This document shows, in pieces, positions 1 through 6,862 of a DNA stretch of 17,166 nucleotides; position 1 is the stretch's first letter, and each line of letters opens with the position of its first letter. The position numbers and the translations under genes were made by a program. Below the pieces are notes generated by a model. It saw only the letters and a program-made list of their open reading frames with translations, had not been told where the DNA came from and ran no database searches. Origin of the DNA: Paracoccaceae bacterium (lineage in GTDB: Bacteria; Pseudomonadota; Alphaproteobacteria; Rhodobacterales; Rhodobacteraceae); assembly GCA_023254015.1 (NCBI GenBank), contig JALQYS010000066.1, positions 1-17,166 of the forward strand, in the 5' to 3' direction.

Positions 1-316
1 GGAATTCCTCGTCCAGCGCCCGCATTTCCGGCGCGATGTAAGAGGAGGAGACGAAATTCGCCCCCGCCGCAAGGCAGGCCTTGGCAATCGACACATGCTG
101 ATCGGCGGGCAGCATCGACACGGCGATGTCGCCGGGTGCCAGCGCAGCGGTCAGCGCCTCAAGGCTATAGGGACGGATGTCATCCGTCAGATCACCCACC
201 ACCTCGCGGGCCTTTTCGACGGTGCGGTTCCAGACCACCACCTTTTGCCCGGCCTCCAGCAGACGCCGCAGACCCGGACCCGACGACAGCCCCGTGCCGC
301 ACCAGTGAATCGTCAT
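1..316 (-). CDS. Saccharopine dehydrogenase-like protein (partial, C terminus off the left edge)
   Basis: Reading leftward from the ATG at 316, 105 codons stay open to the window edge. The protein starts MTIHWCGTGLSSGPGLRRLL, a Rossmann-type dinucleotide-binding start (strand, then a Gly-rich turn). It continues with VVVWNRTVEKA and a second alpha/beta unit, DIAVSMLPADQHVSIAKACL and NFVSSSYIAPEM, as in the saccharopine dehydrogenase (Lys9/SDH) family. That family oxidises saccharopine to glutamate and aminoadipate semialdehyde. A GGGAGAGAGA purine run lies just before the ATG. The gene follows the Lys1/LKR-like gene on the same strand after a 70-nt gap, so the two probably form one lysine-degradation operon. 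The missing C terminus prevents checking the substrate-binding domain; other saccharopine dehydrogenase-like reductases remain possible. Confidence 0.8.
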   Translation of the reverse strand, partial: MTIHWCGTGLSSGPGLRRLLEAGQKVVVWNRTVEKAREVVGDLTDDIRPYSLEALTAALAPGDIAVSMLPADQHVSIAKACLAAGANFVSSSYIAPEMRALDEEF

Positions 317-340
317 TCTCTCTCTCCCAGACTGAGCGAC

Positions 341-385
341 CCGGAGTTTTGCAAAACTCCGGACCGATTTCTTGCAAGAAATCGG
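341..385. repeat. Tandem pair of perfect 22-nt palindromes
   Basis: Two perfect palindromes stand one base apart: 341-362 (arm ccggagttttg and its complement) and 364-385 (arm ccgatttcttg and its complement). Both have TTGCAA at the centre. A small ggcct/aggcc inverted repeat (384-395) follows at once and runs over the stop codon of the 387-1439 gene. The block fills most of the 70-nt gap between the two saccharopine genes. It could form two hairpins or a cruciform, acting as an mRNA processing or attenuation structure or as a REP-like interspersed element. There is no T-run, so it is not a textbook terminator. Confidence 0.75.
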
Positions 386-386
386 C

Positions 387-1439
387 CTAAAGGCCGGATG
401 TGTGTTTGTCGAAATCCGCCTTCGCCCGCCCCCAGACGCCCGCGCCCAGATCCGGCAGGGTCAAGAGGCTGGGCAACAGCTGCGCGGCGTAATCGATGCT
501 CGATTCCACCGGCATCAGGGACGGCAGGTTGTCGATGGCGGTCACGTCCAGAACAGGGTTCTCGGCCACGCGCAGCGCCGGCGCCTCCCAGTCGGTCGCG
601 CGGTCATAGACCTTGATCGGCGAGAAATCCGACGTCGGATCGCAGGCGATGTCGCCGATGACGGTCAGCTTGCGCGCGGGGTCGGTCTTGGCCGCAGCCG
701 GCACGAAAACCGGGCAGCCGGGGCGGGCGAGGATGCAATTGAGAAAAATCTCGTGCTGCAGCACCTCGGGGAAAGGCCCGCCGCTGGCGGTTTCGGCCAT
801 GTCCCATCTGGTCACGGCCACGCCCATCGCTGCGCAGAGATCCGCCGCGCCAGTGCCCACCCGGCCGTTGGCGCCGATGATGATGGCGCGGGGGCGGTCA
901 AGCCCTGCAAGCTCGGCCCCCAATTCGGCCAGAAGTGCCTCTTTGGAACCGGCTTTCCTGACCGGCCCGGCAATGCTGCCGCGCTGCTGCGCCGCCCAGC
1001 ATTTCAGCGAAACCGCCGCCCCGGCATAGCCCGCCCAATAGCCGAAGGCCGCCACGCGGCGCCCGGTCTCGTCCACCAGATATTCCAGATCGAAGAGCGT
1101 GCCGCCCCCGGCCTTGAAGCGTTTCAGCAGCACCTGCCCGGCAGGCTGGCCCTTGAAGGCATGGCCGAACATGATGTGGCGATGAATCAGGGGCGTGCCA
1201 TCCTCGGGCAGCTCCTTCAGTCCGAAGATGATCGCATCGGCCGGGGCTTTGGGCCACAGGTTTTCCTCGGCAATCTCGCAGCCTGCCGCCGCATAGCCAT
1301 CAAGGGGGATCGCCCGGACCGAGGATTTCTCGACCGTCACCCGGATGCCGGCCTTGACCAGCGCCGCCGCGCCTTCGGGCGTGAGGCCCACGCGTTCCTC
1401 ATGCGGGCGCTGTTCGGCCCTTACCCAGAGATGAGTCAT
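387..1439 (-). CDS. Saccharopine dehydrogenase (lysine-forming type) / lysine-ketoglutarate reductase-like
   Basis: A 350-residue protein with the AlaDH/PNT-like N domain (MTHLWVRAEQRPHEERVGLT) and the motifs IIFGLKELPE and FGHAFKGQ. These match the yeast Lys1 type of saccharopine dehydrogenase. K75 and H93 sit where that family keeps its catalytic Lys and His. A second Rossmann unit follows at about 185-212 (AIIIGANGRVGTGAADLC). The enzyme interconverts saccharopine with lysine plus 2-oxoglutarate. Since most bacteria of this group make lysine by the diaminopimelate route, a catabolic, LKR-like role is inferred, with the downstream gene doing the next step. The ATG at 1439 is chosen because homology begins there; the open frame extends upstream to 1652 but without family similarity and into the neighbouring divergent gene. 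Confidence 0.88.
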   Translation of the reverse strand: MTHLWVRAEQRPHEERVGLTPEGAAALVKAGIRVTVEKSSVRAIPLDGYAAAGCEIAEENLWPKAPADAIIFGLKELPEDGTPLIHRHIMFGHAFKGQPAGQVLLKRFKAGGGTLFDLEYLVDETGRRVAAFGYWAGYAGAAVSLKCWAAQQRGSIAGPVRKAGSKEALLAELGAELAGLDRPRAIIIGANGRVGTGAADLCAAMGVAVTRWDMAETASGGPFPEVLQHEIFLNCILARPGCPVFVPAAAKTDPARKLTVIGDIACDPTSDFSPIKVYDRATDWEAPALRVAENPVLDVTAIDNLPSLMPVESSIDYAAQLLPSLLTLPDLGAGVWGRAKADFDKHTSGL

Positions 1440-1510
1440 TTGGTCCCCCGGCCTATGGTCATTCGCGGGGTCAGATACCAGATATGACAGCGATGAACAG
1501 GGGCGAATGC

Positions 1511-1515
1511 GGAGA
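1511..1515 (+). promoter_or_regulatory. Shine-Dalgarno site choosing the 1522 start
   Basis: GGAGA lies 6 nt before the ATG at 1522. It overlaps or abuts the other in-frame ATGs at 1507 and 1516, so those are poorer starts. This sets the N terminus of the SGNH-like protein at MQRRILL. Confidence 0.55.
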
Positions 1516-1521
1516 ATGGCC

Positions 1522-2427
1522 ATGCAACGACGCATCCTGCTGACGGGTCTTGTGATGACTGCCGGCCTTGCCCTTTGGCAGGCCCTACGCAGGCCTTCCC
1601 TCAGCGAGGCCGCGTGGCAGGCCGCCTTTGCCACACCGCTGCCCGCGCCCACGGGGCCTATGAAAATCTATCATCTTGGCCACAGCCTTGTGGGCCGCGA
1701 CATGCCGGCGATGCTGGCGCAGCTGGCCGGGCATGAGCACCACAGCCAGCTGGGTTGGGGTGCCTCGCTGTCGGATCACTGGAAGGGTCGCGTGAACGGC
1801 TTTGCCGAGGAAAACGCCCATCCCGCCCATCGTCCGGTGCGCGAGGCGCTGGAAAGCGGCGATTATGACGCCGTGATCCTGACAGAGATGGTCGAGTTGC
1901 AGGACGCCATCCGCCATCACGACAGCGCCGTGCATCTGGCAGACTGGGCCAGCCTCGCCCGCAACGCCAGACCCGATGTGCGGCTGTATCTTTACGAAAC
2001 CTGGCACCGGCTGGACGATCCGGCGGGCTGGCTGAACCGTCTGGACGCCGATCTGCCCGCCCTGTGGGAGGCGCAGGTGCTGCGCCCGGCCATGGCGCGG
2101 GCAGGGGGGGTGATCCATGTCATGCCCGGCGGGCAGGTCATGGCCGCCGCCGCCCGGGCGGCCGAGGCGGGCCGGATCCCCGGCCTGACCAGCCGCACCG
2201 ATTTCTTTGCCGACAACATCCATCTGAACGACCTTGGCCATTGGCTGATCGCCATGACCCATTACGCCGTTCTTTACCACCGCACGCCCGTCGGCTTTCC
2301 AGCACAGCTGAACCGCGCTGATGGTACGCCCGCCACCGCCCCCGCGGCCGAAGCGGCAAACGCCCTGCAAGAGGTGGTCTGGCAGGTCGTGACCCGCTAT
2401 CCTGCCACTGGCGTCGGGCAGGGATAG
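1522..2427 (+). CDS. Membrane-anchored SGNH-hydrolase-like protein
   Basis: A 301-residue protein. Residues 3-20 (RRILLTGLVMTAGLALWQ) form a basic-then-hydrophobic N-terminal anchor or signal, so the domain probably sits in the periplasm. The rest resembles the SGNH esterase fold: a GHSL block with candidate nucleophile S55, a Gly in GWGASL (G80), and a final D231-N-I-H234 (DxxH) dyad. The usual GxND block is not visible; the equivalent strand reads VILTEMVE, so the Asn seems to be replaced. Its domain is clearly related to the N-terminal domain of the next gene. Such proteins typically remove or transfer acyl groups on polysaccharides, but the substrate is unknown here. It leads a packed three-gene unit ending in a glycosyltransferase. 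Alternative starts at 1507 and 1516 add only a few residues. Confidence 0.72.
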   Translation: MQRRILLTGLVMTAGLALWQALRRPSLSEAAWQAAFATPLPAPTGPMKIYHLGHSLVGRDMPAMLAQLAGHEHHSQLGWGASLSDHWKGRVNGFAEENAHPAHRPVREALESGDYDAVILTEMVELQDAIRHHDSAVHLADWASLARNARPDVRLYLYETWHRLDDPAGWLNRLDADLPALWEAQVLRPAMARAGGVIHVMPGGQVMAAAARAAEAGRIPGLTSRTDFFADNIHLNDLGHWLIAMTHYAVLYHRTPVGFPAQLNRADGTPATAPAAEAANALQEVVWQVVTRYPATGVGQG

Positions 2428-2430
2428 GTC

Positions 2431-4812
2431 ATGTCGGTGTTTTCGGTTCTGGCAGATGTGCTGATGGTAGGTCACAGCCTGTTCGGCGGCAGCCTGCCCG
2501 TCTTGACCGAATCGGCCCTGCGGCAGATGGACGGTCCAACCGTCGTGGAAACCCAGATCATCAACGGCGCCAGCCTTGCCTATAACTGGGACCATTCGGC
2601 CAAGGCCGAGGGCACCGATGCCCGCGCCCGTCTGGCCTTGCGCCCGGCCGATGTGCTGATCCTGACCGAGGCGGTGCCGATTGCCGGCCATGTGCAATGG
2701 TCGGACACCGCCGGCAACGTCGCCCGATTTGCCGCCCTTGCGCGCGAGGCCAATCCCGAGGTGCGCGTCTATCTCTTCGAAGGCTGGCCCAGCCGCACCC
2801 CCGGCCCCGACGACCCCGAGGCCGCCCTGCCCTGGCGCGAGCGGCTGGCCCGGGACTTGCCGCTTTGGCAGGACGCCGCAGGCGAGGGCGTGCAGGTCAT
2901 CCCCGCCGCTCAGGCGCTGGCCCGGCTGGAAGAGGCGATTGGCGCAGGCGAGGTGCCCGGGATCGACAGGCTGGACGCGGTTTTCTCGGACGACATCCAC
3001 CTGAACGGCAAGGGGCAGTATTTTGCCGCCATGGTCATCGCCAGTGCGGTCCTGGGCCAATCGCCCGAAGGCCTGCCCGCCAAGCTGACCCGCGCCTGGA
3101 CCAGCCGCGACGCCCATCTGACAACTGAACAGGCCCGCGCCCTGCAGCGCATTGCATGGCAAGCCGTCACGGCCGGGGGGCCCGCCGCGACGCAGGCCAA
3201 GGTGGAAACGGCCGACCCCGCCCCCCCTGCCCTGCCAGCTCTTACCCCGATCACCAACGACAATCTGGGGTTCGGCCTGGCCGGGGTCAACGACTGGTCC
3301 GTGCAGCAACCCTTTCTGAACGTGATGAAAACCGCCCGGCCCTGGGTTGGCCATCTGCCCGGCCAGTGGGGCGGCTGGGACCATGACGATCTTGCGGCCA
3401 AGGGCTATCTGGATGAAAACGGCTGGCCAAAGGCGCTTCCGCCCGAACTTTCCGCCATCGCCACGCTCATCCTTACCGACCTGCCCGCCGATGCCGGCGG
3501 GGTGGCCGGCCGCTATCTGCTGACATGGCAGGGCAAGGGCACGCTGGCCGTCGAGGGCCGAGCCCGGGTGGCAGAGGCCGCGTCTGGCCGCATCCTGTTC
3601 GACTATACCCCCGGCGACGGGGCGGTCGTGCTAAACCTGACGGCCATTGATCCGGCCGATCCGATCCGCAACATCGTGGTCGTGCGTCAGGATCGAGCGG
3701 CGGCGCTGGCGGCGGGGCAGATCTTCAACCCTGACTGGCTGGCGCGTCTGCGCGGGGCCCGGCTCTTGCGTTTCATGGACTGGATGGCAACCAACGACAG
3801 TCCGCTGGCCCTTTCGGGTGACCGCCCGAAACCGGGCGACTACACTTGGGCGCGTCTGGGCGTTCCGATGGAAACGCTGATCGCGCTGGCCAATGAGCTG
3901 AACGCGGACCCGTGGTTCACCATCCCCCATCTGGCCGAGGATGCGCTGGTGCGCGACTGGGCGCAGATGGTGCATGACGGCCTGAACTCCGGCCTGGTTG
4001 CGCATCTGGAATATTCCAACGAGGTCTGGAACTGGCAGTTTGCCCAGGCCCGCTGGGCCGAAGAGCAGGGCAAGGCGCTCTGGGGGCAAGAGGGCACCTG
4101 GGTGCAATTCTATGCCCGCCGCGCGGCCGAAGTGGCAGATCTCTGGGCCAAGGTTTTCGCCAACGATCCGGGCCGCCTGCGTCGGGTGATCGCGGTGCAG
4201 ACCGGCTGGCTGGGACTGGAGACGCAGATCCTTGATGCGCCGCTGGTCGTGGCCGAAGGGCGCAAGCCCCCGGCGCAAAGCTTTGATGCCTATGCCGTCA
4301 CCGGCTATTTTGCAGCACTTCTGGGATCGGACGAAAAGGCGCTGACCGTGAAAGGTTGGCTCGTGCAATCGCGCGCCGCCGATCCGGCCAATCCCTTCCA
4401 GCTTGCCAATGAACTGGCCGCCGCCGAGCTGCGCGACGGGTCGGTCACCGGCACCGCCGATGACACCCTGACCCACCTTCTGACCGAGATCCTGCCCTAT
4501 CATGCCGCAATCGCCGCCGAGCGGGGGCTGAAGCTGGTGATGTATGAGGGCGGCACGCATGTGGTGGGTCTGGGCACGCAAATCGAAGACGAAGAACTTT
4601 CGACCTTTTTCCAAAAGATTAATTATTCCTCCGAAATGGGGCAACTTTACACGGAGCTTCTTGCAGGTTGGCGCATGATATCCGATCAACCTTTCAACGC
4701 CTTTGTCGATGTCTATCGCCCCGGCAAATGGGGGTCATGGGGGGCCCTGCGGCATCTGAGGGACGACAATCCGCGCTGGCAGGCTTTGGCCAAAGGCTGT
4801 GCCGCATGCTGA
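2431..4812 (+). CDS. Two-domain protein: SGNH-like domain fused to clan-A-like glycoside hydrolase
   Basis: A 793-residue protein. Residues 8-245 repeat the SGNH-like pattern of the upstream gene: GHSL (S16), NGASL, VLILTEAV instead of GxND, and D187/D188-I-H190. A Pro/Ala-rich linker (about 250-272) leads to a second domain from about 278. That domain has an apparent beta-rich insertion (about 355-425), then barrel-like segments ending in EYSNEVWNW (E531) and KLVMYEGGTH (E706). NE on one strand and E on a later one are the usual acid/base and nucleophile pattern of clan-A glycosidases, so sugar-chain cleavage is inferred, not proven. No signal peptide is visible. The frame equals that of the upstream gene, with one TAG and one codon between them. 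AGGGA lies 6 nt before the ATG, which supports separate initiation. The end overlaps the glycosyltransferase start. Confidence 0.7.
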   Translation: MSVFSVLADVLMVGHSLFGGSLPVLTESALRQMDGPTVVETQIINGASLAYNWDHSAKAEGTDARARLALRPADVLILTEAVPIAGHVQWSDTAGNVARFAALAREANPEVRVYLFEGWPSRTPGPDDPEAALPWRERLARDLPLWQDAAGEGVQVIPAAQALARLEEAIGAGEVPGIDRLDAVFSDDIHLNGKGQYFAAMVIASAVLGQSPEGLPAKLTRAWTSRDAHLTTEQARALQRIAWQAVTAGGPAATQAKVETADPAPPALPALTPITNDNLGFGLAGVNDWSVQQPFLNVMKTARPWVGHLPGQWGGWDHDDLAAKGYLDENGWPKALPPELSAIATLILTDLPADAGGVAGRYLLTWQGKGTLAVEGRARVAEAASGRILFDYTPGDGAVVLNLTAIDPADPIRNIVVVRQDRAAALAAGQIFNPDWLARLRGARLLRFMDWMATNDSPLALSGDRPKPGDYTWARLGVPMETLIALANELNADPWFTIPHLAEDALVRDWAQMVHDGLNSGLVAHLEYSNEVWNWQFAQARWAEEQGKALWGQEGTWVQFYARRAAEVADLWAKVFANDPGRLRRVIAVQTGWLGLETQILDAPLVVAEGRKPPAQSFDAYAVTGYFAALLGSDEKALTVKGWLVQSRAADPANPFQLANELAAAELRDGSVTGTADDTLTHLLTEILPYHAAIAAERGLKLVMYEGGTHVVGLGTQIEDEELSTFFQKINYSSEMGQLYTELLAGWRMISDQPFNAFVDVYRPGKWGSWGALRHLRDDNPRWQALAKGCAAC

Positions 4813-5627
4813 GCGTCATCATCCCCGCCTCGAACGAGGAAAGCTACATCGGCCCTTGCCTGGCCGCGCTTTTTGCCAGCAAGCCGGTGCCCGGCGGGGC
4901 CGAGGCGATTGTGGTGGCCAATAGCTGCCGCGATGCCACCGCCGCCCGTGCCCAGGCCATGGCGGGGGCAGCGCAGGCGGCGGGCTGGGGGTTTCAGGTG
5001 CTGGATCTGGCGCAGGGTGGCAAACCCAACGCGTTGAACGCGGGCGACCGGGTCGCGCAGGGTGATACCCGGGCCTATCTGGATGCCGATGTCATCGTGT
5101 CGCCGGCAGTCATGGCAGAGCTTGCCCAAGCGCTGGCCACTGCCGCACCCCGCTATGCCGGGGCCACCCCCCGCATCCCTCGCGCCAAAAGCGCCATCAC
5201 CCGCGCCTATGCCCGGTTCTGGCAGCGCCTGCCCTTCGCCCAAAGCACCGCCCCCGGCTTTGGCCTTTTTGCCGTCAACGCCGCAGGCCGCGCGCGATGG
5301 GGCGCGTTTCCGGCGCTCATTTCGGATGATACCTTTGTGCGCCTGCAATTCACTCCCGAAGAACGCGTGCAGGTCGCGAGCCCCTATGACTGGCCGATGA
5401 TCGAGGGCTTTGCTGCCCTGACCCGCGTCCGCCGTCGTCAGGATGCAGGCGTGGCCGAGATTGACCGACTGTATCCCGGCCTTCTTTCGCGAGAGGGCAA
5501 AGCCCGGTTGACCAAAGCCCGCCTGGCCGCCCTTGCCCTGCAAGACCCGGCAGGCTTCGTCACATACGCCACCGTGTCGCTGGCCGTCAGGCTGGGCAAA
5601 TCCGGCGGCTGGACGCGCGGGCGCTGA
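4806..5627 (+). CDS. Family 2 glycosyltransferase
   Basis: A 273-residue GT-A glycosyltransferase. It has the start LSVIIPASNEESYIGPCL (nucleotide-binding first strand), VVANSCRDAT, GKPNALNAG and the metal-binding DxD at D93-A-D95 (AYLDADVIVS). An acidic pair, D174-D175, follows in LISDDTFVRL, placed where GT2 enzymes keep the catalytic base. No clear multi-span membrane region is present, so it is probably cytoplasmic or peripheral, moving a sugar from a nucleotide donor to a lipid or glycan acceptor. The ATG at 4806 overlaps the last 7 nt of the preceding gene, which suggests translational coupling; an upstream in-frame ATG (4668) lies deep inside that gene. Donor and acceptor cannot be told from sequence. 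Confidence 0.85.
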   Translation: MLSVIIPASNEESYIGPCLAALFASKPVPGGAEAIVVANSCRDATAARAQAMAGAAQAAGWGFQVLDLAQGGKPNALNAGDRVAQGDTRAYLDADVIVSPAVMAELAQALATAAPRYAGATPRIPRAKSAITRAYARFWQRLPFAQSTAPGFGLFAVNAAGRARWGAFPALISDDTFVRLQFTPEERVQVASPYDWPMIEGFAALTRVRRRQDAGVAEIDRLYPGLLSREGKARLTKARLAALALQDPAGFVTYATVSLAVRLGKSGGWTRGR

Positions 5628-6040
5628 TCCGGCCGCGACGACCTGGAAGTTTGTTGCCCGCGAAACGGGCCCATCGGCGGTCAACTAGCCCCGGCCGAGA
5701 AACGAACGCCACAAGCCCCCCGGCAACATTGACCGCGTGAACCTGGAACGGGTTCTTGCCCAGATCAAGCCATGCCGGTGGTCATGCTCCGCATGGCTCG
5801 GCACCTTCCCGGATTTGTCTGACAGCGCGCCGGATACCCTCTGGCAATGTCGTGAACGGGAGTCATGGAGACGCTCTATGACGTCTGAGCGCTGGGAATT
5901 CTGACCTTGGGCCACGAATGGGCTTGACCGGAAACACCCAGAAAAGACCTGCCCAAATGCCCGATCGGGTTCAACGGCTCAAGATCACGCCAATCTTTCA
6001 CCTCCCTGTCTCTGGGAAAAAGGGATAGCCCGTTGACACA
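5628..6040. other. 413-nt stretch without an intact gene
   Basis: This gap separates the convergent glycosyltransferase and DUF1217 genes. It holds a small 5-bp hairpin (5656-5670, gcccg/cgggc, no T-run), which is at best a weak terminator, and the IS110-like fragment described separately. A 76-codon minus-strand open frame (5685-5915) shows no recognisable family and looks like chance. TTGACA at 6033-6038 has no matching -10 element. Apart from the transposase-like fragment I see no support for a gene. Confidence 0.6.
5686..5769 (-). pseudogene. Possible IS110-family transposase N-terminal remnant
   Basis: Read on the minus strand from 5769 to 5686, 28 codons give LDLGKNPFQVHAVNVAGG followed by LVAFVSRPGL. 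LDLGKNxFQVHxVD is the hallmark of the N-terminal (DEDD, RuvC-like) domain of IS110-type transposases, and the D in LDLGK is the first catalytic Asp. Upstream, an ATG preceded by GGAG reads MTTGMA and then meets TGA in the neighbouring frame, as if a small indel had broken the start. After the fragment the similarity fades and no other transposase motif is visible. It is a short degraded remnant at most; chance similarity is possible because only 28 residues match. Confidence 0.4.
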
Positions 6041-6862
6041 TCACGCCTGCCGGTTCCGAGCAAAGTTCACTGCCGTCTGCATCAGGTTGAGAGCAGTGCC
6101 TGCCCCGAACTGGGTGCGATAGGCCTCTGTCTCGGACCGGATCAGAAAGCGTCGCAGCAGGGTATTCATGGCCTCAGGCTCTGCCAGCTCTGCCAGACTG
6201 TCCGTCCCGAGCTGAGCCTGAGCCTTATCCTTCATCATTTCCAACTGCTTGTCGACATCAAGCGTCGCGAAGGAAGAGGGCAGACCAAGTGCCTTTTCGA
6301 ACACCCGCCTCAAGGGCGGGCTACCCAGAACCGAATACCAACGGGCATCATTCGACAACTTGGTGCGGCTCGAAAGATCACTCAGCTCGCGTTCGGCATT
6401 CAGTGACAGCCGTAGGTCGTCGCTCTGGGTTCCGACCGCAACCTCAAAGCTGCGAGCCTGATAAGCTGTCAGTATCTTGTCCGCAAAATCCGACAGCTTG
6501 TTGCGCGGCGTCTTGAAATCACCAAAACCGAAGGCCGCCGAAAGTTTCTGATATTGCTTGTCTGCCAGGCGGTTGGCGAGGCTACCTTCCTTCAACGTGC
6601 CGCCTTCCAGAATCTTCTGGATGAAGGCCTTGTTGTTGATGTCGCTCTGCAGGCCGAATGCCCCGAGCGCCACTTTCAACAACCGTCTGTCTGCCACAAG
6701 TTGTTCGGCCGTATCGATCTTGCCAATGTTGGCCCGAAAATAGGCTTCGTCGCGCTGCGCCTCGGGCTGGGCCTTCAGAACAGCCTGCTGGGTGGCGGCT
6801 GTTCGTTTCAGGAACAGCCAGCCCGAGTAGCCCGAATAAGGCAAGGCGGGGACAAAGCTCAT
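6041..6862 (-). CDS. DUF1217 flagellar-cluster protein
   Basis: A 273-residue protein that opens MSFVPALPYSGYSGWLFLKRT and contains QPEAQRDEAYFRANIGKIDTAEQLVADRRLLKVAL, then FGFGDF and repeated short helices (LADKQYQKLSAAF). It ends in LLRRFLIRSETEAYR. This pattern matches the DUF1217 family, found almost only beside flagellar genes in alphaproteobacteria. No enzyme motif or signal peptide is visible and its molecular role is not established. The ATG overlaps the flbT stop by 4 nt (ATGA), so it is the last gene of the fliC-flaF-flbT unit and is probably translated by coupling. No clear terminator follows it. Confidence 0.8.
   Translation of the reverse strand: MSFVPALPYSGYSGWLFLKRTAATQQAVLKAQPEAQRDEAYFRANIGKIDTAEQLVADRRLLKVALGAFGLQSDINNKAFIQKILEGGTLKEGSLANRLADKQYQKLSAAFGFGDFKTPRNKLSDFADKILTAYQARSFEVAVGTQSDDLRLSLNAERELSDLSSRTKLSNDARWYSVLGSPPLRRVFEKALGLPSSFATLDVDKQLEMMKDKAQAQLGTDSLAELAEPEAMNTLLRRFLIRSETEAYRTQFGAGTALNLMQTAVNFARNRQA

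Noticed and set aside
372..1487. A 371-codon plus-strand open frame
   Set aside because: It is antisense to the well-supported saccharopine enzyme, and its Arg/Gly-rich product is unlike any family I know.
1585..3384. A 599-codon minus-strand open frame
   Set aside because: It lies antisense to the two SGNH-like genes, its Gly/Arg/Gln-rich product shows no family, and the plus-strand products carry clear motifs; it is a high-GC shadow frame.
4713..5684. A 323-codon minus-strand open frame
   Set aside because: It mirrors the glycosyltransferase gene, which has DxD and other GT2 motifs; the antisense product has none.
5685..5915. A 76-codon minus-strand open frame in the gap before the flagellar genes
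   Set aside because: The recognisable transposase-like residues are in another frame; this frame has no family match and no good ribosome-binding site.
6033..6065. TTGACA as a plus-strand -35 box
   Set aside because: No -10 element lies at a usable distance, and it would point antisense into the DUF1217 gene.
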